Shown here one piece after another: positions 33,765 to 44,480 of a DNA stretch of 64,000 nucleotides. The notes under the pieces were generated by a model. The model ran no database searches. It was given only the letters and a program-made list of their open reading frames with translations, and was not told the DNA's origin. How positions within the stretch are numbered: position 1 is the first letter of the stretch; each line of letters opens with the position of its first letter. Origin of the DNA: Gremmenia infestans (Eukaryota > Ascomycota > Leotiomycetes > Helotiales > Hamatocanthoscyphaceae). The stretch is taken from NCBI GenBank assembly GCA_032629725.1, contig JAFEVB010000007.1, positions 1,364,001 to 1,428,000 of the forward strand, written 5' to 3'. The position numbers were made by a program, and so were the translations under genes.

Positions 33765-35774
33765 TCACGAACCAGCGCTGCCAACAGCGTACTGGAATTC
33801 TTGTGCCTCCAGAATTCTGGCATATTCTGCCGCATTTCTCCAACGTGTTCCAAGTCTACTGAGGGTGCGCCGTAAGGCGTCGAGAGCCATCTGCGAATTT
33901 TCATCTCCACTTTCTCGCACCAGCCAAGCAAAGTTTGCCGCCGCTGCGTACAAAGGAGCCATGACGATCGGGGAAATCCTATCAAGGTCTTGCGGTTCCG
34001 TTGTGACGGCATTTATTTGCTCGGAGAAGTCTAAGATGCTCCGCGAGACAGTCTTCAGGCCATCAACAGCTTGTATCTGCATAGCAGCGACTTCTGCACT
34101 AGCTGTCTTGCTACCGTAACCCGTCGGGCAGGAATACGGTTCACAGAGAGTCGCTAATGCGCTAAACGTGAGCGACAGTGGGGCTGTCAGGGTGATGTAG
34201 TCTGGTACGGTGGCTATCTCTTCAGTGATCTGTCTGGCGAGAGCTGAGACGTCGAGGTAAAGTTGGGAGGCAAGATCGAAGCGGGCAGTTTCTGTAGGTA
34301 CTTTTTCGCCAAGATGGTGATGAAGAACTTTGCCCATCATTGAGGATGCCTGGCAGAGACGAGGAAAGGAGGCAACTGGACTGTCGATAGGAGCAGAGAG
34401 TAAAGTCTGAGTGGCGGCTGACATCTCGCCTTCGTCCTAAATTACTTGTCAGTCTGAGCAATTTTAACATAGGCTGGCGGCTTACCCATGCAACATCATC
34501 AACAGGGAGAACAGTCTCTGCATCTGGCTCTTGGGAATTCATAATGTAACCTTGGCTTATATGCGAGACAACCCTATAATGAATTAGTTCATCGAATCTT
34601 GTGATCGTCTAGGCGTTTTACCTATCAGCAATCTGAACACCCCACCAAGTCCGATGACGTTCTTCTCTCTCAGTCCATGTGCTCTACAGATGATCTTAGT
34701 ATATGTTAGGGATGTTGGTGATTCCCACCTACTGGGCGTCCTAAAAGTTGCACAGCTTCACTCTGACCATTGATACCAAGGAGATTGCCGTATCTAACAC
34801 ACCAACCAGCAGTCATCCAGGCCGCAGGATATATGGCTTGGCCGTATTCATACCACATCACAAGAAGGTTGGCTTGCAATATCAAGAGCGTAGCGGCTCC
34901 ACTCATTTCAAGTAAAGAGATGAACCGCTTTGCGGCTAGGTAAACGGGGTTCTGAGAGCTCTCAATACCATCGTGAGGTCGCGAAATGATCAATTTCATA
35001 CAAAGAAATAATAACGCAAGATCTGGCCCAGCTTCCCATATGGGATTGACCATATTTCGGGTCATTCGCATTTGAGAAACGATAGGCATCCATCTATGGA
35101 CAGTAGCAAAGTATTCAGAGATTATTGCCTGCACATTTTGACCATCTCCGAGAAGATCAAGCACATCCTATGTTATGTAAGTTATATCATTCCACATAAG
35201 ATGAAGAACAAGTCACTTACTACCGGAATCTCAATAGACGGCTTCGGTATATTAATACTGACCTGATTAGCCTCCATACCTGCATTTCTGGGCCAATTGC
35301 GACTCACCCTCCATGTGTGAATGATTCCTTGTCAAGAAAAACAATCGGGGGGAAGCGATTCTGTACGCCATGCCATTGGGCCGCGGCTTCTTGTTGTTGG
35401 GGACTGTACGGAGGCAGCTGAGGACCAAGTGCTTCGGAGCCCGGCAAAGCGCCCGATGAAGGGGTAGGAAATGGAGGGGGGGAATTCATGACACCTCCCC
35501 CTACCCCCCCTCCTCCATTCAGTCTCGACTCGAGCTCCATAAGCTTCATTCGCAAGGCATTGAAGTCTTCCGAGGTTGGTGGGGGCGTGCTATCCGAGTA
35601 ATCGCAATGGCGGTTCATACGCTCGCACAGCCCGCAAGCCGGCAGAGCTTTGTTGCATTTGCGCTTTTGCTTTCTGCATGTCATACAGGCTTGATTTGCC
35701 TGGGGGCCTTGTGGCTGGCCATCCGCAGTGCCATTGGGCATGGCACTGTCTGGACCGGCAGCGTACATCGACAT
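33765..35774 (-). CDS. Zn2Cys6 transcription factor with fungal-specific middle region
   Basis: Exons complement(33765..34436, 34486..34573, 34622..34683, 34733..35167, 35221..35257, 35308..35774) give 586 aa. The binuclear cluster is complete: Cys30, 33, 40, 47, 50 and 57 with the basic loop RKQKRK, spacing C2C6C6C2C6C. A short coiled coil follows at about 71-84. A Gly/Pro linker leads to the fungal transcription factor domain, recognised by ISEYFATVHRWMPIVSQ, AWMTAGWCVRYGNLLGI and ERHRTWWGVQIADRVVS. Exon 2 is only 37 bases. Its acceptor was chosen to restore the frame GINIPKPSIEIPVDVLDLLG. The gene runs tail to tail with the MFS gene, so transport regulation is a reasonable guess, but targets are unknown. 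Confidence 0.9.
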
Positions 35775-36235
35775 CGCGCCGTCGAGGGAGGGTATGGTTA
35801 TGGTATGGTCTTATTGAGGAGGTGGAGAATGCGGCCGCTCGAGTTCTCGATATCAAAAAATGCCTGACAAGACATGGTTGCATTAGCAAATTGGTTCAAA
35901 TGGAATGCTTTATTTTAACGTAGTAAACAAAGTCGAGCTCTATAATTGGGATTTACCTGCAAGGGAGGGTCACCGTTTGTCTGTTTCTTCCTTTCTGGGG
36001 TGATATCTTGTCAGACTGCGGTTTTGACGGCCGTGAGTCCCGCTCACAATTACTCTAACATTCAGGATGTACTTAGTAATTCTAGGGTGTGGATTTAGAG
36101 ATTGTGATACTAATTAAGTAGGAATTTTAGTACAAACACAGAGTACGATCACTTACTTCAATCCACTCCTCAATATCAAAACCGATTTGAATTCCAACCA
36201 CTATCGCAAGTTCAACATCCTTACTTTCACTGAAT
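35775..36235. other. promoter region of the Zn2Cys6 gene and start of the 2EXR relic
   Basis: This 461-base region lies between two divergent starts. I see no additional gene and no obvious element. Confidence 0.4.
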
Positions 36236-37194
36236 ATGAGCACGGCAGCTCGAACGTCAGCTCCACATTGGCATAGACCGCGTGTACCGCGTGGACCGCA
36301 TCGAAGGCCGAGGCCAGTACCAGCGCCTCCGGTCGACCTTTCTCCATGCTCTGATCAGACATTTACTCTGTTTCCAAAACTTCCAACCGGATTGAGGTAA
36401 TCAGATATGGCGCTTCGCAACCCATCGTCGCCCTCGGGTCATCCAGCTATGCTATGACAAAATAAAACGAGAATGGCAGGCTCATGAGGCCGGGCGTGGT
36501 GGACTTCCATCCATTATTGGCGTTTCCAAGGAAGCACGAGCAGAGGCACTGATGCGTTACACCAGAGTTTTTGGTACTTTCTGCGATTTACAGGAGGACA
36601 CCGTCTACATAAGTGACCCGATATTCATTTTAACGAAAAAATCGCAGTGCTCTCTTAGAGATGGGATGTATGAAGCTCTTTAAGCATATAGCCTTGCCTG
36701 CAGAGGTTTATGAAAGCTTAGCAGAATTTCATCGAGTCCGCCCCACGCTCTGTGAATCACCGGCTGCGCTTCTTCGGGGGTTCAATCAATTGGAACACTT
36801 CTCTATCATTATAGCCGATGAGGGATGCAGCCTCGACGACGCCTTTCTCCAAGATGATATTCCAACTGACGATGACGAAGAACAGCTAGGTTTCGACGAG
36901 GACGAATCTTTCAAGCGATTGGTGACCGACGGGGACTTTGTACCCAGAGACAACATACACTTTGAGGGTGCATATTCGAGCGCCTTCAATTGGAAATATT
37001 TCGAGAGTAATAGGAGCTTTTGTGTCTAATCGTTCATGGAAGAAAAGGCTGAGCATGGTAACTGGATCAGGCCAAAGATCGGCGTTTTGCAAGTTTGCAA
37101 TGGTTTGAGCCAAATTGGCGATTTCTATCAATGGTTTCACGACAGAGGTGATTATTCAGGGGACATCTTGGAGCAAGAACTTGCGGATGAATAA
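36236..37194 (+). pseudogene. 2EXR-domain protein gene, broken by two frameshifts and a stop
   Basis: The reading opens at 36236 (MSTAARTSAP) and reaches FTLFPKLPTGLR, the start of a 2EXR domain. One extra base in GGTAATC near 36398 then shifts the frame, and the next frame continues with QIWRFA, HRRPRVIQLCY and ISKEARAEAL-like text (GVSKEARAEALMRYTRVFG). A second extra base in the TTT near 36680 shifts it again to KHIALPAEVYESLAEFHRV, which ends at an in-frame TAA (37027-37029). The same frame continues for 54 codons (GNWIRPKIGVLQVC and QWFHDRG) to TAA at 37192. The 2EXR family is a large fungal-specific group without known activity. Homopolymer sequencing errors could explain the shifts but not the TAA. 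A 36-base intron over the TAA is conceivable but unusually short. Confidence 0.7.
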
Positions 37195-38363
37195 TTTGAT
37201 CGTGAGACTGGGAAACGGAGAGCTCGGAAGATATCAGTGTTGAGGATGTGGAGAGGTTTCAATTTACACCGAGTCCACAAAAACAACACGACCTGGTCAC
37301 ATATACGGGCATTTGGCGTTTGCTTAGATTTGCTAGTGCAACGTCGCCTAGTGTTTGATATACACAATCCATAAGTATGGATCATCTTTGGCCTATGAAT
37401 TTGGTACGGACTTGACCGATGTTAGTGCTTGAATTTCTAGTCGAAATTGGTCATCCAACAAACTGGAATTTTCAACACGCATTTCAGTCCTATTCAGTCC
37501 AGACACCCCTTCTGCATCTACGCCATTGCACGTTTTATTCATGTCCTACTTTAGTGCATTGCTTTCTTGGTGGCTGTACGTTGCGTTACTTTGGCACAAT
37601 TGAGGTGGTTCGCTCAGGAGGCTGATTGCCACATTACTTAAAAGTCAGCCTCAACGTGAGCTCCCAGCGTGTTCTGTCATCCAAAACAGCAGTGTTATCC
37701 AAATTCAAATGGACTTCGGAGATACTATACTGGATACCACGTCTCCGTCGAGTCTCTCACGCTTTCCGTGAATGTGGCTCATGAAAGTGGTGCCAAGGAA
37801 CAGAAGAGGTGAGAAGGAAGTGGAAGGCATTCACGCCAAAAGAGCACTCGATATGCACTCTGAAGTCCAACTTAGAGATCAGAAGTCGATTCTTAGGACC
37901 GAATGGGGGGGGAGTTTTCTTTTTCTTTTCTTGAAACCTGCAGACCCGGAAAGACCAAGCTGTGGCTGTATAGCAATTGGCAATTCCGCAGGCTGTAACA
38001 AATATTATTCTTATTTCCATATCAGAAACAAAAGACGCTAACTAGTCACTCCATCCCCAAGGCTCTAAGTCCAGTCATATATCTACACCGAGCGTAGGTC
38101 GAGTGGGTCTCGGAGCTCAGAGGCGTCGCTGAAAGAAGAAATCTACGTCACGTGTACGGAGTTTACTTCTTGGCCCTTGAAATTTTCCGGCATGACTCAC
38201 GCTGTAAATGTTTCTCTGTACTAAAAGGCGCATGTTCCGCTTTTCTTGTCATTGTATGTTTTGCAAAGGTTTATATGTTATTCGACCTCGAGGCCTCATA
38301 GAGATTCTTTAGTTTCTGCTTATACATTTATGTCACGATCCAGTACCACGCGGCGCATTCAAA
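37195..38363. other. spacer upstream of the GNAT gene
   Basis: No gene is supported. Short open frames on both strands (37152-37385, 37757-38041) lack motifs. The stretch contains a CACGTG at 38149-38154 followed directly by GTACGGAGT. Confidence 0.5.
38149..38154. promoter_or_regulatory. CACGTG E-box-like site upstream of GNAT gene
   Basis: A perfect CACGTG lies 210 bases upstream of the GNAT start and overlaps GTCACGTGTACGGAGT. Binding by a bHLH factor is inferred from the core only. Confidence 0.25.
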
Positions 38364-39161
38364 ATGTCACACACAATAAATGGAAAGACCACCACAAAGG
38401 CAAAACCATCCTCAACTTCCAAGTCACCAATCATAATCCGACAAGCTCGTCTATGGGAAGGATATCGAATCGGTGAAATTGCAGCCAAAACATACTATGA
38501 CACGCCTCTCACAAATTTCCTTGCTCCGTACCGCGAAAAGTACCCAGCAGACTATCTTCGTGCTTTCACCGAGCGATCGCAGGCGCGATTGTTCAACCCA
38601 CGATTTATAACATTCGTCGCCTGCGAAGCCAGCAATCCTTCTTATGCCATTGGATACGCATCATTTCTCCGACTCGGTGATGATGAGGGAGCCAAGAAGC
38701 ATCTTGCTAGTCGGAAGAGCCTTTGGTTGTGGACTTTGAGCTGGTTGTTTTGGGCTTATTGCAAGGTTCTAGAGTTCGCAATTGGAGATAAGTCGGCTGA
38801 ACCAAAAGCGATAGCTGAATTTAGGTCGTTGGGCGCCTCGGACGAGGAGAAGTATTGGAATAATGTACTAGAGAGGAAAAACAGGTGGCATGCGGGGAGT
38901 GTGGTTGTTGGTACGGAGTTCCAAGGGAGGGGTATTGGGAAGCAGTTGATGGCTGAGGTTATCAGGAGGGCAGAGAGTGAGGGCGTGTGTGTTGGGCTGG
39001 AAGCAAGTGGCCCTGGAGAATACATGTATAGGAGTGTGGGGTTTCAGTTGCTAGGAAGGTTCAATAACCGCAGCCAGGTGATTGATAATGGGTCAGTTGG
39101 TGGAGTCATGATGTGGACCCCCTCATCATGGGAGACAAAGCAGAGTCATCAGGAAAAGTGA
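38364..39161 (+). CDS. GNAT-family N-acetyltransferase
   Basis: A single exon of 265 aa. GNAT enzymes transfer acetyl groups from acetyl-CoA to amines. The N-terminal 25 residues are Thr/Lys/Ser-rich, followed by IIIRQARLWEGYRIGEIAAK, a common opening of fungal GNAT domains. Acetyl-CoA-binding motif A is clear at about 179-197 (SVVVGTEFQGRGIGKQLM, with Q-G-R-G-I-G). Motif B follows (GVCVGLEASGPGEYMYRSVGF), including the 'Y..GF' element. The central part has a Trp-rich segment (LWLWTLSWLFWAY), which is unusual for a soluble enzyme and may mark a hydrophobic surface or membrane contact. Substrate is unknown; related fungal proteins are usually unannotated. The start at 38364 is the first ATG with good context. 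Confidence 0.9.
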   Translation: MSHTINGKTTTKAKPSSTSKSPIIIRQARLWEGYRIGEIAAKTYYDTPLTNFLAPYREKYPADYLRAFTERSQARLFNPRFITFVACEASNPSYAIGYASFLRLGDDEGAKKHLASRKSLWLWTLSWLFWAYCKVLEFAIGDKSAEPKAIAEFRSLGASDEEKYWNNVLERKNRWHAGSVVVGTEFQGRGIGKQLMAEVIRRAESEGVCVGLEASGPGEYMYRSVGFQLLGRFNNRSQVIDNGSVGGVMMWTPSSWETKQSHQEK

Positions 39162-40441
39162 AAGGAAGCCTTGAGAAACACGGCCTTGAGAGAATCTCGA
39201 TTTGAAGCCCGCTTGCTGTGGAATATTTTGTGCGCTTTGGATATAAGAGGTTGTGGGGGTGTACGGACATAAATATCGAATCTCGAAGCTACAGGGCTCG
39301 CAAACCGTGCCTCAATACATCATTGTAGATCTCAGATGCTTTGCATCGTCGAAGTGAAACTCGGCCATTCATCATTTCATACATGGATAGTCAAACAACT
39401 AAGAGGCTTTTTTTGTTATCTAATCGCTTCTGGGCATGCGTCGTTTCCAGTCTTTATTTGCTCATACTGCTCGTTCCTCTTCGATACGTTCTATGACCTT
39501 TGCTCTACATTCCCTGCTATTATTGATGTGCGAGTTATTTTTGTTTCAGGTGATCAACCATGCACCCCTTTCTCAAATCTCGCTTCCGTCAGAGTCTCAA
39601 CCTATGGTGGAAAGGGTCAGCCATTCGTGTCAAATTACTATCCGAATGTCTGAGTAGTATCTCAATCAAGCTCCTTTTTCTTAGCGTACTGCGAGCCAGT
39701 ACTTTCAAAGCTGTCAACGTCACAGGAAAACAGTATACCAGTGTATTATGAATCGACCAGACCACAAGCCAGCTCTCCTCTAGCTTTTGTACACATTTTG
39801 GATTTTGAGCAGTGCTTGCAGATAGGTGCTTCGGCTGCTCCCCCGGCTCCCCGGGATGAGCTAGCATATTGTCAGTGCAAGTCCCGGAGACTTTTGTTAC
39901 TGTTCTTTCAATATTACTTTCATCGTCACCAACGCGTTGTAGCTTAAATCAAAGGGAATTTTAGTTAATTTTAGTTTTGCAGTGAGCTGCGACTGACTGG
40001 CTGACTGGAGGTATTCGGTTATGATCTAAGTCCTTAAACTGACTTGGACTATTAGAGCGCTAATTACAACATTTCGCACAGCATGTCTCAATGAGGACCA
40101 GGTATAGTAGAAGACAAGTATGGATCAATCTCGTGCTATTGTAAGCAATAGGTCCGCTGGGAGGCATTGCCAAGTGGAGCTCAAGGGCCAAGCGAAGTAT
40201 CGTACCCCGCACGCACATTCAGGCCGTTTTAAACGACTTATTACTTGAGTCAAGATACGCTAGAGTTGTGCATGCAATTTATTATTGTATTATACGAGAG
40301 CACACTAAGATTATATCATCCATCCACACCCCCCGAAATCATACTCAATTCTAATGATTCATCAAAAAGCCACTCAGGTCCTGCGAAGCTCATACAAAAA
40401 TGAAAACAGAAAAATACTCATGTTTCTACAAAAGTAATCCT
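39162..40441. other. spacer between convergent GNAT and coiled-coil genes
   Basis: No gene is recognised. Several short frames at 39336-39947 overlap each other without a domain. The bases directly before 40441 are the 3' flank of the minus-strand coiled-coil gene. Confidence 0.5.
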
Positions 40442-41807
40442 TCAGCAGACACCCCGAGAGTGATTAATGGCCTTTAGCTTCTCGAGTTCAGCAGACAACT
40501 CCTGGTTCTCCTGCTCAAGTGATCTGATCTGCGTGTTTTGCTTCTCCAACTCCGCAATCTTGGCTTTATCTCCCTTTCTACCCTGACTGAGTGCGCTAAT
40601 CTGGTCTTGATCACGTTTGTGCATTCTCTGGAGTCTCGCAATGTCGATCTCTTCCACTTGTTGATCTGTTACAGGAGCCTTAGTACATGATTGATCCGCC
40701 GTGCTCCTGGATCCTCCGGCATCAGGATTAGTAGACTGTTGTTCTGCTTGTTGGGGGATTCCCTCCAATTTCAAAAGCTCGGCAACTTGCTCGGCAGATT
40801 GTTGGGTCGGGGTCTTCATCTCAGCTTCTGTTTTCTCCCGCAATTCCATTGCCTCTTTGAGTTTGACAAGACGCCTGGGTGATATTCCCTTCAGCCTTTG
40901 ATGTTCCGTGTTAAGCTCTTCGTATTTCGCCCTGAGTTTTTCGAAATCGGCATCGAGCTTTTCCTCCCTTTCAATACCGACCTCGAGAGATTTCACCAAA
41001 TCCACAATACTTTCTTGATTCACCATCCTGTACTTTTCCAACTTCGAGATCTGACTTCTGTAATCTTGGTGAAGCTTGTTGATCTCAGCGATGTGGTGAG
41101 TGGAGGTTTGCTTGAACGTTGCAATAGTCTCTAGATCTTGCTTTTGAGAATTCTTAAGTTCCGCGAGTTGGTTCTCGTAGCCCGCTCGGATTTCTTTAAC
41201 CTTGGCGGAATGCGCAACTTCACTATCTTCCAAATTCCTGATGGCCATCTGCTGCTCATGCTTCCGAAGCGCCCTCAACGTATCGATTTGATTCTTGTGG
41301 GTCTTGCAAAGTCCCTCAATCTTAGCGAGCTGATTTGCAGAATGTTGCTGCAGTTCGCGCATGGTCTGCTGATCTTCCTCATTGAGCTCCTCGAGAGCCA
41401 GGATTTGACCTTTGTGCCATTCATCAAGCTTGTCGAAATTCTTGGTGTGTTGATTGAATTGCTCGGCTATATTCTTAATTCCAAACCGGAAAGAATCAAC
41501 GAGGACTATACTCGTGTTTACTGATTTGCTGAAAGCGGGTGTCCTAACGACGAGAAGTTCGCAATCACTGTCGTCGTTCTTGTCGTTATCGTTCTTGCGG
41601 TACGAGATATTGTACGTTAATGGAGGATGGAAGGTGCTGGTGGCCGGCCCTGCTCTAACTCTTTTGGAGGGCTCTGAGGGTGTTCCGGCAATTATTGTTG
41701 CCTCATTTGCCTACGGGAATTTAGTATTAGTCTGTAATAGCGGAGTCCCGTCCACGTACGAATTTCCTCTTCAATGAATTAGTTGAGCTCCGCTTCTGGC
41801 CATCCAT
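40442..41807 (-). CDS. long coiled-coil protein of unknown function
   Basis: Exons complement(40442..41710, 41760..41807) give 438 aa. The first 60 residues are basic and unstructured (KRSSTNSLKRKF, PSEPSKRVRAG). Residues about 65-115 are mixed (YNISYRKNDNDKND, then VLVDSFRFGIKNIAEQF). From about residue 120 onward the protein is almost entirely heptad-like helix rich in Gln, Glu, Lys and Leu (DEWHKGQILALEELNEEDQQ and so on), with a break at PTQQSAEQ...QSCTKAPVTDQQ and a final coiled coil ending KLKAINHSRGVC. No motor or DNA-binding domain is seen. The coding sequence extends well upstream of the longest ATG-initiated frame; the 49-base intron and the ATG at 41807 are my model. An alternative start from 41900 (MASKPPEI...) through an intron is possible, so the 5' end is uncertain. 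Confidence 0.7.
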
Positions 41808-41833
41808 GACACGTCGGCCAATATTGGAAATTC

Positions 41834-42670
41834 CTAGCTCGAGTGAGACACTGGCCGTTTTTCCAACTTCATCATGATCTCTGGAGGCTTGGAGGCCATT
41901 ATGATGAAGTATGGAAGATGAAGTATGGAAGGAGTAGAAACCTCTGGGGCTTGATGGTTTCCAGGTGCACCCTGGGCATAACTCATTGTGCTATCCTTTA
42001 GACCGGGTTGATTGTCAAGATCCTTCCTCGGAAAAACAGCCAAGTGCTTACTCAATCCTTGTTTATTAAAGAATTCACTGCCACAATTGCATACATTTCC
42101 TTGGCAAATAACCTTCCTCTTTTCTCGAGCCTTTTCTCGCTGAATGTGAAGAGCAAGCCTACACCAACGAATTAGCATAGTGGAACTAAAGTGCTTGGAG
42201 AGAGGTAAGAGCCCTGCACCAGTCTCGAGAACCGGAATGTGGGCCCCTGAAACATATTCCAGCTCCCTAGCTTCCGTAGAGGAAAATAGCTCTTAAATTT
42301 GAGAATAAGCCTACCAGGAATTAGTAGGGAAAGCAAGGTTTCCACAAGGACAAAAAGGTAGGTTGCAAATAAAAGGTGTGTTAAGACGTGTAGAGGATCC
42401 GCCAAAGCAATCCCTTTCATGCTTCTTCCTACTGTCAATACTTGTATGGTGCTTTCTACAGCCTGGCCAGGAACAAATGAGGGCAGGATCGGAGACATGG
42501 AAGACAACTGGTGTTGAATTGTCAGTTTGGCCAGGAGCACGTGGCGCACTTCCACCATGCGGGTGTTCTTGCGCTTGATGCCGTTCACTCTGAACTCGTC
42601 TTGGGGTGTCTTCTTTGGATATAACTTCACGTGCGTGGACCATATTTGGCGTGCTATCGGGCTGCCTCAT
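41834..42670 (-). CDS. zinc-finger-like protein with repeated CxCG motifs
   Basis: Exons complement(41834..42158, 42315..42670) give 226 aa. Three Cys/His modules are visible: CSWPGC-x12-H-ERDC, then CPCGNLAFPTNSWLALHIQ, then CNCGSEFFNKQGLSKHL. The last two share C-x-C-G-x3-F-x5-L-x2-H and look like repeats of one divergent C2H2-type unit; splicing of the 156-base intron is what completes the second one (TG|G CTT). I do not know a named family with this layout. An in-frame ATG at 42919 would add 83 residues, but MRQPDSTP at 42670 has better context. The stop lies 26 bases before the ATG of the coiled-coil gene on the same strand, so the two could be one transcription unit or one gene with further splicing. 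Confidence 0.6.
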
Positions 42671-44480
42671 GATGGCGACTACACCACGTAGGCTTTTTAT
42701 TCTTGGTGTAGATATGTAAGGTGGTTGAAGAAGGATGTTGTATGTGTCAAGCTCAAGGCAGACTTTTGAATATTGAATACATGCGTAATCAATCCTATTT
42801 ATTCTTCTAAACCAATGTGAATATCTATGGCTCCCCTTTCCTGAAAAGGTTGAGCGGCGAGAAAGGTCAATGGAATTCACCAATTCACCATCAGGAGCAT
42901 TGACTTTGAGGTCGGTCATTGGTCAAATAACCCCCCGAGAATCAGGACATGAATTCGGGTCTGTCACCACTACCCTTGGTATCTAGGTATCATCTTTATT
43001 AATGGATATCGATCAATAGTTGTGAATACAAAGTGCCGTTTGCTCAACCGCTTTTTCTTACACATCGTCAGGCCGGCACTTGAGCACGCTGGCCAGACTA
43101 CGTCTTAACATGCCATTGACGTTTGCTTTAGCTTTCTTGAAAAACTTTAGTTTCACCGGGACTGAAAGACAGGGCTACTGACACCCTCTACCACGTGGAG
43201 GTAACTGTCACTGAATGCCCTCTAAACCATGCCTCAGACTAAAGCCGAAAGCACTAGAAGTAGACTAGCAGATAATCAAATTTGCAAGACTGCATCACCC
43301 GTTTACAGCTGCTCTACAAATCAGGCAGACGAAGGTGTGGCCTATACACAATCTTCGATGGGACAAGATTAATTCGTGGTGCCACCTCGTGACAACATGA
43401 CAGTAGAACAGAACAGAACCTATAATAACGCCGCAAAAATCAATGGCAGCTCAAAATATTCTAGCCCTTGTTCGAAATCTTATCCCAAGAGACCGAGACC
43501 TTGCTCGCATCTTGGTTTCAATGAATCAAGTATGACAGAAAATACCAAGGAAGCCAATTTAATCATCAGCTTAACCTGTAAATCGACGATCCCAGATAAG
43601 TCCCGGATTCATACAGGACAATTTTCCCTGTCGATTGATGGAATCTAAAGTATATGCTCGGACGAATATCTCAGGTTGAGGACTTTGGAAACAAACTCCC
43701 TTGAAAGACTTCTCTTAGACTGAAAAATATCTTTGCTATAAGCTCAGGAATGCCAGAATGTCAAATCGGGTTTGAAACAAAGCCTGGGAATTAAGGCTAG
43801 ACACGTCGCTGAGTCGCCATTATCTGGAGTCGCATTCGCGCAAACATACTTGCGCTCTTTTTGATCTGGGTAGTGAGTACGCTCCGATGGTCAAAAGCTC
43901 CGTATTGTTTAAATAGGCAATCCGCGATGTGTAGAAATGTGCACACGCAGAAGATTCTTATATGCACGCTGGTGGTGTACTGTATGTAGTTTCAAGGAGC
44001 CACTTGGCCCCTTTAGGAAAGCTAGCGAAAATGGGCCTCTGCACGGAAGCGACGTCCTGCTTGTTTTCCTTTCCAACCACCTAACTACTTCAGCTCGGAA
44101 AGATGTACAGTACTCAGGATCAACCATCCAAACGCAGCTTCGAGGGGACAAAGGTCATTCAGCCTGTTCCGCATATATAAACTGCCACTAGTGATGTTCT
44201 TTCCAACGGCGCCAAGTCAAACCTCGGTTCCTGATTTGAATCAGAGCGTGCAAGAAACCCCAGATCGCGCCTTGGGGAAACGGACTTGGCAGTTTGAGGC
44301 TCAGAGAGATGCTTTACGTAAAGTATCGCAAAGTTATTCTTACTTGCAGATATAGCCATGCTTCTACGCATTACTTTATCGTCATCTGGAGGGGAGTTAC
44401 GTTGTGTTCTGACTTTTCTCTTCCGTTCCAGTCCAGTCTTTTTGTTACAATCTTTTTTTAACGCTGGACGTTTCTTCATT
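42671..44480. other. spacer before the secreted hydrolase-like gene
   Basis: The first 250 bases continue the open frame upstream of the zinc-finger-like gene and may be its leader or an N-terminal extension. A 90-codon plus-strand frame at 43376-43648 has no domain. Nothing else is seen. Confidence 0.45.

Noticed and set aside
42172..42630. 152-codon minus frame overlapping the zinc-finger-like gene
   Set aside because: It lies in another frame of the same exon and intron, and has no Cys/His modules.
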